Of a stretch of DNA of 64,000 nt, positions 9,914 to 18,546 are shown piece after piece. Below the pieces are notes generated by a model. It did no database searches and had not been told where the DNA came from. It saw only the letters and a list, made by a program, of their open reading frames with translations. The position numbers were made by a program, and so were the translations under genes. This stretch comes from Cafeteria roenbergensis. Taxonomy: Eukaryota; Sar; Bigyra; Bicosoecida; Cafeteriaceae. Numbering within the stretch: position 1 is the first letter of the stretch; the number at the start of each line of letters is the position of its first letter. Location: the NCBI GenBank assembly GCA_008330645.1, contig VLTN01000046.1:234548-298547 (forward strand), written 5' to 3'.

Positions 9914-12900
9914 ATGGCATCCAATGGCGACAGCTGGTTCCGGTCCTCCCCCATGGACTACGTGCAGATGTATATCCCGGCCGACGCCGCCGAGGACATC
10001 GTGCGCAAGCTGGGAGACGACCGAGAGGGGGTGATTCAGTTTGTCGACGTGAGCATTTGGCGGCGCGCAGCCAGTTGAAGGCGTACCAGCGCGCGCCCCC
10101 CCCCACCCCGTCGCCGCGCCGACTCGGCCGATGCTCGCGGCAGGTGCTTGGCTACGCCGAGGCTGCGGCGCTGGCCCATCGGTCGCCACGAGCCGCCTGC
10201 GAGCGCGCTGGTGCCGTCGCCTCCCGACCGTGCCCCGCAGCTCAACCACGGTGCGAGCGTCGCGAGCAGGGACCCTCTCCTCACCACCGCCATCCAAAAG
10301 TGCGACGAAGGCCTCGCGCTCGTCAACTTCCTGGGGAGGCAGCTCAGGGAGCACCTTGTGACGCCCGTGGTGAGCCGAAGGCGAGCAGGAACAGTGCACG
10401 CCTCCGCAGGTCGCGCTTGCGGGCACCTTGCACCCAAGCGAGCGCGCATTGGCCCGGGCACGTCGTGCTTGCTGTCCCGCCCTTTGCGAGCCCACGTTGT
10501 CCGGTGTCGGCGCCCTCTCCTGTGCGCGAGCCGCTGCGCCCCTGCAGGTGCCGACCGATGCCGAGTACGCCGCGTGGGAGCGCCGCCAGCTTGAGGACCG
10601 CATGCGCGAGTCGGAGCGGTACTCGGACGTGCTCGACCTGTGGAGCGCAACGCTGAAGCGGCTCGCATCGGAGCACCGCAAGCTTGAGGCGGCGGTGGAG
10701 CAGCAGCTGGTGCAGATTTCCCAGACGCAGTCCACCATCGAGCTGTGGGAGGTCGTGGCCAGGTACCACGGCCTTGACGCCACACGGCTGTCCGCGGAGG
10801 CCCTCTCGGAGGTCCGCACGCTGGTCGTGGAGGGCCCGCGCGCCGTGGCAGGGCCGGACGAGGTGGACCTGTCGATGCGCGGCGGCGCAGGCGCAGCGGC
10901 CGGCGCCATGGCCTCCGGCACAGGCGGCTCCGCCCGCATGTTCGTGGGGCTGATCGACCCCGTTCACGCCGGGCCCTTCGAGCGCATGCTCCGGAAGGTC
11001 AGTCGCCGCACCGTGGAGCCGAAGTTCCTCCCCGTCTCGCGCCCGCTCGTCGGCAGGCAGGGCGAGGAGGTGCAGCGGACGGCCTTCGTGGTGCCGCTGC
11101 TGGGCGAGGAGCTGCCGCGCCGGATCCTGGCCGTGATGGAGTCGTACGACACGTACCGCCTCGACGACAACGACGAGGTGGTGCGCTCCGCGGTGCTGCA
11201 CGGCGACCGCGCCGCCATCAAGGCCCACCTCAAGGACGCCCTCGCTGCCCGCACCTCCCAGCTGCAGCACCTGCTGCGCTGCCGCAGGGGCCTCAACCTG
11301 GAGGAGCAGGACCGCTGCGCCGACGTCGAGTTCTACCGGCGAGGCCTGCTGCGAAAGCGCGCCACCGCCTTCACCATCACCAAGTTCCGCGACAGCGCGG
11401 CGGGCGCGGCGGGGGCGGGGGGTGCGCACGAGGGGGCCGGCAGCTTCCTCCGCGCGGAGGGATGGGTGCTGCGCTCCAAGTCGGCAGAGCTGCGGGCCGA
11501 CCTCGCGTCCAAGAGCGGCTTCCTCGAGGTGGTGGACCCCGAGGTCGTGGACAGGCGCGGCCGCACGCCGCCAACGCACTTTCCTCTCAACGAGTTCATG
11601 GCCCCGTTCCAGTCCATCGTGGACACGTACAGCACGCCCCGCTACCAGGAGGTGAACCCCGCCATCTTCACCTCGGCAACGTTCCCCTTCCTCTTCGGAG
11701 TCATGTACGGCGACGTCGGCCACGCCTCCGTGCTCACCATCGCCTCCATCGCCATCGTGTTCAGCCGCGGCATCCCGTCCTGGCTGGCGCCGTGCTGCTG
11801 CTGCTGCCGCGGCCGGGGCGGCCCTCCCGCCAAGCGGGAGAAGGGCGGCGAGTTCGCCGAGACGCTGTGGTTCGCCCGGTACGTTCTCGTCCTCATGGGC
11901 CTCTTCGGCGTGTACATGGGCTTCCTCTACAACGACCTCTTCTCCATCGGCCTCTCCATCTTCGGCGAGACCGAGTACGTCATCCCCGCCGCCTCCAACA
12001 CCACTCGCGTCCGCAACGCGTTCCGGCCCGGGTCGGTCGACAGCGTCTACCCCTTCGGCTTCGACCCGGTGTGGCACGAGTCCTCCAACCAGCTCATGTA
12101 CTTCAACAGTCTCAAGATGAAGATGGCCATCATCATCGCCGTGGTCCACATGACCCTCGGCCTCGTCATCCGCATCATCAACGACTGGTTCAGCGCCCAG
12201 AACGCCCCGAGCCCCATGGCCCGCACCGTTGCCTTCTGGAAGATCTGGCTCGAGGACGTCCCCATGATCATCGTCCTCCACGGCCTCTTCGGCTACATGT
12301 CCTTCCTAATCTTCCTCAAGTGGTGCACCGACTGGTCCGCGCCCGGCGCGGGGCAGCCCGCCAGCCTGGTGGACACGATGATCGGCATGGTGCTCAGCCC
12401 CGGCACAATCAAGGACCCCCTGTACGAGAACCAGGCCCTCGTCCAAATCGTGCTCCTCCTCCTCGTTGTGGCCTTCGTGCCCGTGATCCTCTTCGGGAAG
12501 CCGTGCGTGGAGCGCTGCCTGCACCGGGCAGCAGCCAGCCGCGCCGGCCGCGACATCCACAGGCCGTCCCGAGGCGCCAAGACCTCGGCAGCTTCCCGCG
12601 CGGCCGCCTCAGCGCACGGCGAGGCCGGCCTGGCCCTCACCGACCACGCCGACTACCACAGCGACGCGGAGTCCGGCAGCCACGCGCCGCTCCACGCCTA
12701 CGGGGCGGCCGCCGAGCCGGCCCTGCCCGTGGCTGTCAACGGCGACGAGCACGCGCCGGCCGGCGGCCACGGCGGACACGAGTTCCGCTTCGGCGACGCG
12801 ATGGTCCACCAGGGCATCGAGACGATCGAGTTCGTGCTCAGCACGATCAGCCACACAGCGTCGTACCTGCGCCTGTGGGCGCTGTCCCTGGCGCACTCTC

Positions 12901-13160
12901 AGCTCTCCGAGGTGTTCTGGGACCGCGCCCTGCGCGCCACCATCGAGATGGAGCTGTCCCCCGCCATCGTGGTCGGGTTCGCCATCTGGGCCGGCGCCAC
13001 CATCGGCATCCTCTGCATGATGGACGTGCTGGAGTGCTACCTGCACGCGTTGCGGCTCCACTGGGTGGAGTTCAACACCAAGTTCTTCCGCGGCGAGGGC
13101 GAGAAGTTCCTGCCCCTCAGCTTCGCCACCATCATCGAGGAGGAGACGGCGTCAGATTGA
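9914..13160 (+). CDS. V-type proton ATPase subunit a (three exons)
   Basis: Membrane stator subunit that forms the proton half-channels of the V-ATPase Vo sector; it acidifies vacuoles, Golgi or endosomes. Exons 9914-10048, 10241-10369 and 10548-13160 join in phase 0 to give 958 residues, a little longer than the usual 800-850. Both introns begin GTGAGC and end GCAG. Exon 1 carries the family N-terminus (MDYVQMYIP ... GVIQFVD). Exon 3 carries the long cytosolic coiled-coil arm, then the membrane domain from about NEFMAPFQSIVDTY. Diagnostic segments are PFLFGVMYGDVGH, LMGLFGVYMGFLYNDLFS, and SYLRLWALSLAHSQLS with the essential proton-pathway arginine (Arg863 here). The C-terminus LHWVEFNTKFF is typical. 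A loop before the last helices (12530-12780) is expanded and rich in Ala, His and Gly. Confidence 0.97.
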
Positions 13161-13339
13161 CCGGCCGCCGCCGCGTTCGTTGCCTGTGTGGAGCTTCAGC
13201 AGCCGTCGTGCTGGTGTCCGATTGCGTTTGCTCGTGCTGCGCGGAAACCACCACAAGCCCGTCGAGCGGCCGAGGCCGCGGCTGCGCACACATCTCATAC
13301 ATATTGCGGGGCACGGCACCGCGCGTCACGCACCACGCG

Positions 13340-16300
13340 TCACGCCGCCTGCTGCTGCGGGTATTCTGCCGGGGGCAAGAGCCCGTTCCGGAAGAGGTAC
13401 ATGATTGCCTCGCTGAAGAGCTCCCTGTCCTCCACGAACCGCGCCATCGCCTTGGCGAAGGCCTTGGCCTCCTCCTCCGTGGCGAACTCGATGTCCAGGC
13501 TGCGCCGAATGCCCATCAGGCACACCCACCTGGGCGCGCGGGGGTCTGAAGCCTTGCTGCCGAGCACGGGCCCGTGCGCGCCGTGGTGCACCGACTGCAC
13601 CTCGCCGAAGCGCATCACGCGGTCGGGCGTGTCCTCAATGTCCACCGAGGGATCGATGGCCGGGTGGTCCACGGCGCGGGCCGCGACCGGTCCCCACCGC
13701 AGCACGATCTCGGCGTGGCGGGCGTCCACCCACACCACCCGCTCCTTGGGCCAGCCGCGGCGGCCGTGCTTCCGCACCGTGACGCCGTGGAACAGCAGCC
13801 GGAGTTGCTCCACATCGGCCGCATCGTCCTCCTCCTCCTCCTCCTCCTCCTCCTCCTCCTCCCCCTCGGCTTCGTCCTCCTCCCCGGCCTCCTCGCCCTC
13901 CCCGTCGCCGGCCGCTGGCTCCTCCTCCTCGCCCTCCTCGCTTGCCGTCCCCCCCACGCCCTCGCCAGCAGCTGCACCTGCAGCAGCAGCGGCGGCGTCG
14001 CCCTCACCCGACGCACCCGGCGAAGCCCCCTCTGGGCCGTCTTGGGAACGCGGTTCGCTTGGAAAGGCCCCCGCGTCCTCGGCTCCTGCCCCCGGGGGCG
14101 TGGAGCCCTCTGCCTCCTCTGGAATCGGCTCGAGGCCAGCAGCCTCGCGCACCCCATCCGTGCCCCGATCAGTAGGGGCAGGGGCAGACGCCTCGCTCGA
14201 CCGGAGGGCGCCCTGGTTCCCGTGGTCTGGAAGCGCGACGCCGTGCGGCGCTGGCAGCCCGGCGGCCTCGGGCAGCGCCGGCGACCGGGGGTCGTTGCTG
14301 CCGACAGGCGACTCCGCGGACGCGGTGTCCAGCACAACAGCAGCAGCGGTGGTGCGCGGGGAAGGCGACCGCTGCCTGGCCTCGGCGGGCCGGTGAGGCG
14401 GCTTGGCCGATCGCTGGCCGCGCGGGGCTGGCCTGGCAGCACCGGTCCCATCCCGCGCCCCGCTCGCCAGCGGCCGGTCGGTCGGCCCCGGCGGACCGGG
14501 CGATGCCTGGGGCTCGCGAGGTGCGGCAGCAGGGCCCACCAATGCAGCGGGTGCAGAGCTCGGCGGCTGGCCGAAACGGGCGTCGGGAGCAGCCGGCGCG
14601 GTCGAAGGCGGGATGGCACTGCTCCCCGCCGGGGCCGATGGATGCGAGGCAGGGGCTGCTGGCGCCACAGCCGTGGGGGAGGGGGGCCGAGGGCCACGCT
14701 GCCGGCGGCGATTGTGCGGCAGCCGCTGCTCCGCCTCGCGCTCCGCCTCTCGCTCCGCCTCGCGCCGCTGCTCCGCCTCTCGCTCCGCCTCGCGCCGCTG
14801 CTCCGCCTCGCGCCGCTGCTCCGCCTCGCGCCGCTGCTTCGCCTCGCGCTCCGCCTCGCGCCGCTGCTCCGCCTCGCGCCGCTGCTCCGCCTCGCGCTCC
14901 GCCTCGCGCCGCTGCTCCGCCTCTCGCTCCGCCTCGCGCCGCTGCTCCGCCTCTCGCTCCGCCTCGCGCCGCTGCTCCGCCTCGCGCCGCTGCTCCGCCT
15001 CGCGCCGCTGCTCCGCCTCGCGCTCCGCCTCGCGCCGCTGCTCCGCCTCGCGCTCCGCCTCGCGCCGCTGCTCCGCCTCTCGCTCCGCCTCGCGCCGCTG
15101 CTCCGCCTCGCGCCGCTGCTCCGCCTCGCGCTCCGCCTCGCGCCGCTGCTCCGCCTCTCGCTCCGCCTCGCGCCGCTGCTCCGCCTCGCGCTCCGCCTCG
15201 CGCCGCTGCTCCGCCTCGCGCCGCTGCTCCGCCTCTCGCTCCGCCTCAGTCGAGCTCGGTTTCTGCGGCGTCCAGTCCACTGTTGCTGCCGCAGGAGTGC
15301 CAGCGGCGAGAGGCAGCTCCAGCCGCAGTTGCCGTTCGTCGGAAGCAGAGCTTGCGCCGTCCGAGTCGCTCCCATCGCTCACTTCGATCACAGGAGACGA
15401 TGCTGGCAGGGCGCGCCGATTTGTCGGCGACCCCGTTGTGGCCAGCGGGGCGTCCTGCCGCACAGCGCCCCCAAGCACGGGGCCAGCGCCGCCGCGGTCG
15501 CCCTCCATCTGCGACCACGGCCCCGGCCGATGCCGCTGCACGCCAGTCCCAGGCAGGGCGGGCCCACGCTCTCCGCTCGCGGCGCGGTCCGCAGACTCGG
15601 CGGTGGACGACGAGGCGGACGAGCTCGACGGCGACGGGCTGGTGGCCCGCTCAAGGCTGCGGTGTCGCCTGCCGGAGCGCGAGCGGGAGCGTGACTGCGA
15701 CGCTCTCAGGCCGCGCTCGAGCTGCTCCGTGAGGGCCTGCAAGCGGTCCGTCACGCCGCTCAGGGCCACAGCCGCTCGCTCCAGGCTTTCCTCCCCTGGG
15801 CTGCGGCCGCGAGAGGCTGGCAAGACCCCCGCGTCTGGCGTGCTCGCAGCGGCACCGAGCGGGAGCGCCACGACAGGCAGCTGCTCGGCAACGACGGGGG
15901 GATGGCGGTGGTGGCTGCCGCCCCACTCCCTGCCGGGCCATTGGCCGCGCGCCGGGGTCCTCGACGGCGAGACGGGGCCCTGCCCAGCGTCCGGACCGAG
16001 GGACGCTCCTCGGTCGACGGACGGATCCAGCTCCAGCCGCCTCCGGGGCATCGACACGCTGGGGCCCCGGCCGGACGGCGGGGACAGCAGCGCAGCCACG
16101 GCCTGGTTCGTCTCCCCGAGCCGCTCGAGGTAGCGCGCCACTCGGGCCGAGCTTGGGCGCCACTCAATGGGTGGACTTGCGGAAGGCAACTGCGCTTCGG
16201 AGGGCGCCCCCCGCGACGGGCCGTCAACCGGCGCGGCCGAGGCCCCTGCCGGCGTCCAGGGATGCTCCCTGGGAGCCGGAGCCGCTTCGGATCGCGCGGG

Positions 16301-16453
16301 GGACTCTGGGGGTCGCAGCAGTTGAGGGTGCTTGCGAAGCAGCCGTTGCGTGAGCTCCTCCAGGTCGTCAATCACCCCGCGGCAGGCCACTGTGGGCGTT
16401 ATGGCAAAGCGGGACCGTGTGTCTGCCGCATGACCGGCCTCGGAGCTGGCCAT
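13340..16453 (-). CDS. Long charged-helix protein with C-terminal PH-like domain
   Basis: 1,037 residues from ATG 16453. Order of parts: a short N-terminal helical segment (VIDDLEELTQRLLRKHPQLL); disordered Pro/Ser/Arg sequence with RS-like patches (SQSRSRSRSGRRHRS); about 170 residues of near-perfect REAE/QRREAE repeats (15246-14731); more disordered Pro/Ala sequence; an acidic Glu run near 13850; then about 150 folded residues. These C-terminal residues have the pattern of a PLC-type pleckstrin-homology domain: LFHGVTVRKHGRRGW, RVVWVDARHAEIVLRWG, a basic-acidic loop, RSLDIEFATEEEAKAFAKAMARFV. A PH domain would bind phosphoinositides or a protein partner, and the rigid charged helix could act as a spacer. 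The opposite strand of this region is also open but reads low-complexity and was not annotated. Confidence 0.75.
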   Translation of the reverse strand: MASSEAGHAADTRSRFAITPTVACRGVIDDLEELTQRLLRKHPQLLRPPESPARSEAAPAPREHPWTPAGASAAPVDGPSRGAPSEAQLPSASPPIEWRPSSARVARYLERLGETNQAVAALLSPPSGRGPSVSMPRRRLELDPSVDRGASLGPDAGQGPVSPSRTPARGQWPGREWGGSHHRHPPVVAEQLPVVALPLGAAASTPDAGVLPASRGRSPGEESLERAAVALSGVTDRLQALTEQLERGLRASQSRSRSRSGRRHRSLERATSPSPSSSSASSSTAESADRAASGERGPALPGTGVQRHRPGPWSQMEGDRGGAGPVLGGAVRQDAPLATTGSPTNRRALPASSPVIEVSDGSDSDGASSASDERQLRLELPLAAGTPAAATVDWTPQKPSSTEAEREAEQRREAEQRREAEREAEQRREAEREAEQRREAEREAEQRREAEQRREAEREAEQRREAEREAEQRREAEREAEQRREAEQRREAEQRREAEREAEQRREAEREAEQRREAEREAEQRREAEQRREAEREAKQRREAEQRREAEQRREAEREAEQRREAEREAEREAEQRLPHNRRRQRGPRPPSPTAVAPAAPASHPSAPAGSSAIPPSTAPAAPDARFGQPPSSAPAALVGPAAAPREPQASPGPPGPTDRPLASGARDGTGAARPAPRGQRSAKPPHRPAEARQRSPSPRTTAAAVVLDTASAESPVGSNDPRSPALPEAAGLPAPHGVALPDHGNQGALRSSEASAPAPTDRGTDGVREAAGLEPIPEEAEGSTPPGAGAEDAGAFPSEPRSQDGPEGASPGASGEGDAAAAAAGAAAGEGVGGTASEEGEEEEPAAGDGEGEEAGEEDEAEGEEEEEEEEEEEDDAADVEQLRLLFHGVTVRKHGRRGWPKERVVWVDARHAEIVLRWGPVAARAVDHPAIDPSVDIEDTPDRVMRFGEVQSVHHGAHGPVLGSKASDPRAPRWVCLMGIRRSLDIEFATEEEAKAFAKAMARFVEDRELFSEAIMYLFRNGLLPPAEYPQQQAA
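14731..15246 (-). repeat. Degenerate 12/18-bp array coding an REAE/QRREAE single helix
   Basis: Alternating codon blocks encode REAE and QRREAE in varied order over about 170 residues. The alternation of Arg with Glu at i to i+3/i+4 spacing is what stable single alpha-helix (ER/K) segments show. Copy order varies, as expected from unequal exchange. Confidence 0.9.
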
Positions 16454-16595
16454 GAGGTCGGGGTGTCGGGCTCGGCGGCGTGCGGGACCAGCACCGCGCA
16501 GTCAGTCGGCGGCAGGGCGTGCATGTTTGACACCCGGCAAGCATTGCGCCGCTGCCAAAAGGGAAACCGTGTCCACAGTGGACCGGGAGGGCGAG
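16454..16595. promoter_or_regulatory. Short divergent promoter, PH-like gene and EndoG
   Basis: Only 142 bp separate the two ATGs. An in-frame open stretch runs upstream of the nuclease start to 16452, but it would overlap the opposite gene's start codon and lacks a targeting signal, so it is treated as 5' UTR. Confidence 0.45.
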
Positions 16596-18359
16596 ATGAG
16601 CGGCGCGGCTTCGCGCTTCGGGCCGCGCATAGCCATGGCTCTCGGACGTGTGGCCGCTGGTGCTGCGTTTGTCATGTCGGCGCGCTGCGCCGAGGCCGAG
16701 GCGCGCGAGCCTCGCACAGCCGAATCGAGAGTGACCGTCGCAGCCGATGGAGGGCTCGTCGGCGCAGCCGCCCAGCAGCTCGCAGGCCGGGACGGGAACT
16801 TTTCCGCTTGCGACATGGGCTGCCCCGTGGCAGACGCGACGGTGCGGGTCAACGGGGGCAGGCTGATCATGGGACTGGACTACCGCCTGCGCTCGAGCCG
16901 CTGGGTTGCCGAGCGCATCTCCAAGGCGTCTGCCGCCAAGGGGAACGGCGTGCACCGCCCGGGGGGATTTGTCGAAGAGGAATCCGCGCCCGGGAACCTG
17001 CGCGCGCGGCCGGACCACTACAAGCGGTCCGGGTTCACCCGCGGACACCTTGCACCGGCGATGAACCACCGCGACTCGCAGGGGGCCACGGAGGCGACGT
17101 TCAGCCTCGCAAACGTGTCCCCGCAGCTGGAGCGGTTCAACGCCGGGCGCTGGCTCCAGCTAGAGCTGTTCGCCAAGTCGCTGACGCACCTGTACGAGGA
17201 GGTGCTGGTGCTGACGGGGCCGCTGTTCCTCCCCGCGGCGCGCGGCAGAGGGGACGGGGTGCTGTGGCGGGGCGGCGACGAAGGGCGGCTGTCCGCCACC
17301 CCGCTGGGCGAGGGCCCCCAGGAGGGCCTCCTGGAGGTGCGCTACCCGGTGCTGGGCAACCCGCCAGACGCCGTGCCCGTGCCCACCCACTTCTTCAAGG
17401 TGGTCGTTGGCTTGCGGCCCCGGCGAAACGCCCCTTCGTCGGTACCGGGCCCCCACTGCGACCACGACACGGCCGTGGCCGCCTTCGTTCTGCCGCACGC
17501 CAGCGCGTGGCCCGCCGGCACGGAGCTGTCCCAGTTCGTGGTGTCGCTGCCCGCGCTCGAGCAGGTGATGGGGGGCCGCATCATGGCCGACGCGCTCTGC
17601 CCGGAGGCCAAGGCGGCGGTGGACGCGCAGGGGGAGGCGATCGGGCTCGGCCGCGGGCCCCGCATGGCGCGTTGGCTTGCAGCGAGGGAGGTGGCCAGGC
17701 GCGCGGCGGCCGGCGAGGAGGACGGCCCCGCAAAGCCGCGCACTCGCTCAGAGAGCTCGCAGCCGCGGCCGCAGGACGTGTTTGCAGGAGGCATCGCCCC
17801 GCCGCTGCCCGTCGGCTATCTGGCGTTGCGCGACTCAAACAAGGTTGCCGCCTCAGCGCCCGACCTGCCGAACCCGATGGCGGAGGGCGTCCTGTTCCCG
17901 CCCGGCGAGGAGCCCTTGGCGGGGACGACGCTGCGGAGGGCGGCGGCGTCAGCAGAGGCGAGCAAGCCCGACCCCGGCTCCGTGGGCCGCAACCCGGCCC
18001 GGTGGCGCCGGCGGCGGGCAAGGGCGGCCGACGCACCCGTCGACGCGTTCGAAGCGCTCGGCCAGGCGCTCGTGAAGCAGGCTGCTGCCGCTGGCGACGC
18101 GGTTCCGACCGACAACGCCGACGTGATGGTGGCGGCTGAGACGCTGCTGCAGCAGGCACCTGGTGCCGAGGCGGCGCGCCGTGCCGGTCGCGTGCTGCAT
18201 CTGTGCTCTGCGGTGGACTGCAGCACGCCCCCGCCAGTCTTCCGGCGCAAGCAAGACGGGCCGCGCTGGCGCGTGCGCTGGCGCAAGGCGGACGAGGACA
18301 ACTACGACAGGCGCTGGTTCGACGAGGCCATGGAGCGGGAACAGCGGCCGCTGCGGTGA
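16596..18359 (+). CDS. Mitochondrial EndoG/NUC1-type DNA/RNA non-specific nuclease with long C-terminal extension
   Basis: 587 residues from ATG 16596. The N-terminus (RIAMALGRVAAGAAFVMSAR) fits a mitochondrial signal-anchor as in EndoG. The beta-beta-alpha-metal nuclease core shows the family landmarks: GCPVADATVRVNGGRLIMGL, then SGFTRGHLAPAMNHRDSQ with the general-base His151 and Asn157, then FSLANVSPQ with the Mg-binding Asn173. The usual Asp before RGH (DRGH) is Thr here. Family members are about 300 residues. This one continues for roughly 280 more residues of Ala/Pro/Arg-rich, mostly disordered sequence ending in a basic-acidic tail (RWRVRWRKADEDNYDRRWF). The family cleaves DNA and RNA in mitochondria and during cell death or mitochondrial DNA turnover. 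No inhibitor gene is adjacent. It converges with the LRRC9-like gene (187 bp). Confidence 0.92.
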   Translation: MSGAASRFGPRIAMALGRVAAGAAFVMSARCAEAEAREPRTAESRVTVAADGGLVGAAAQQLAGRDGNFSACDMGCPVADATVRVNGGRLIMGLDYRLRSSRWVAERISKASAAKGNGVHRPGGFVEEESAPGNLRARPDHYKRSGFTRGHLAPAMNHRDSQGATEATFSLANVSPQLERFNAGRWLQLELFAKSLTHLYEEVLVLTGPLFLPAARGRGDGVLWRGGDEGRLSATPLGEGPQEGLLEVRYPVLGNPPDAVPVPTHFFKVVVGLRPRRNAPSSVPGPHCDHDTAVAAFVLPHASAWPAGTELSQFVVSLPALEQVMGGRIMADALCPEAKAAVDAQGEAIGLGRGPRMARWLAAREVARRAAAGEEDGPAKPRTRSESSQPRPQDVFAGGIAPPLPVGYLALRDSNKVAASAPDLPNPMAEGVLFPPGEEPLAGTTLRRAAASAEASKPDPGSVGRNPARWRRRRARAADAPVDAFEALGQALVKQAAAAGDAVPTDNADVMVAAETLLQQAPGAEAARRAGRVLHLCSAVDCSTPPPVFRRKQDGPRWRVRWRKADEDNYDRRWFDEAMEREQRPLR

Positions 18360-18546
18360 GGCGCGGCGGCTCGCATCGCTGCGCCATCGCGGCCGGTGCT
18401 GGGGCGGACTGCGCTTGCAGCGCGATCACGCGCAACATGAACTGTGTTGAATGTTTGACACACAAGCCGAAGCCACACGCGCACGCGAATGCACAGGCCC
18501 TTGCCGCTCCCTTCCGCCTCCCCCCGACCCAACCGGCGAGCTGCTC

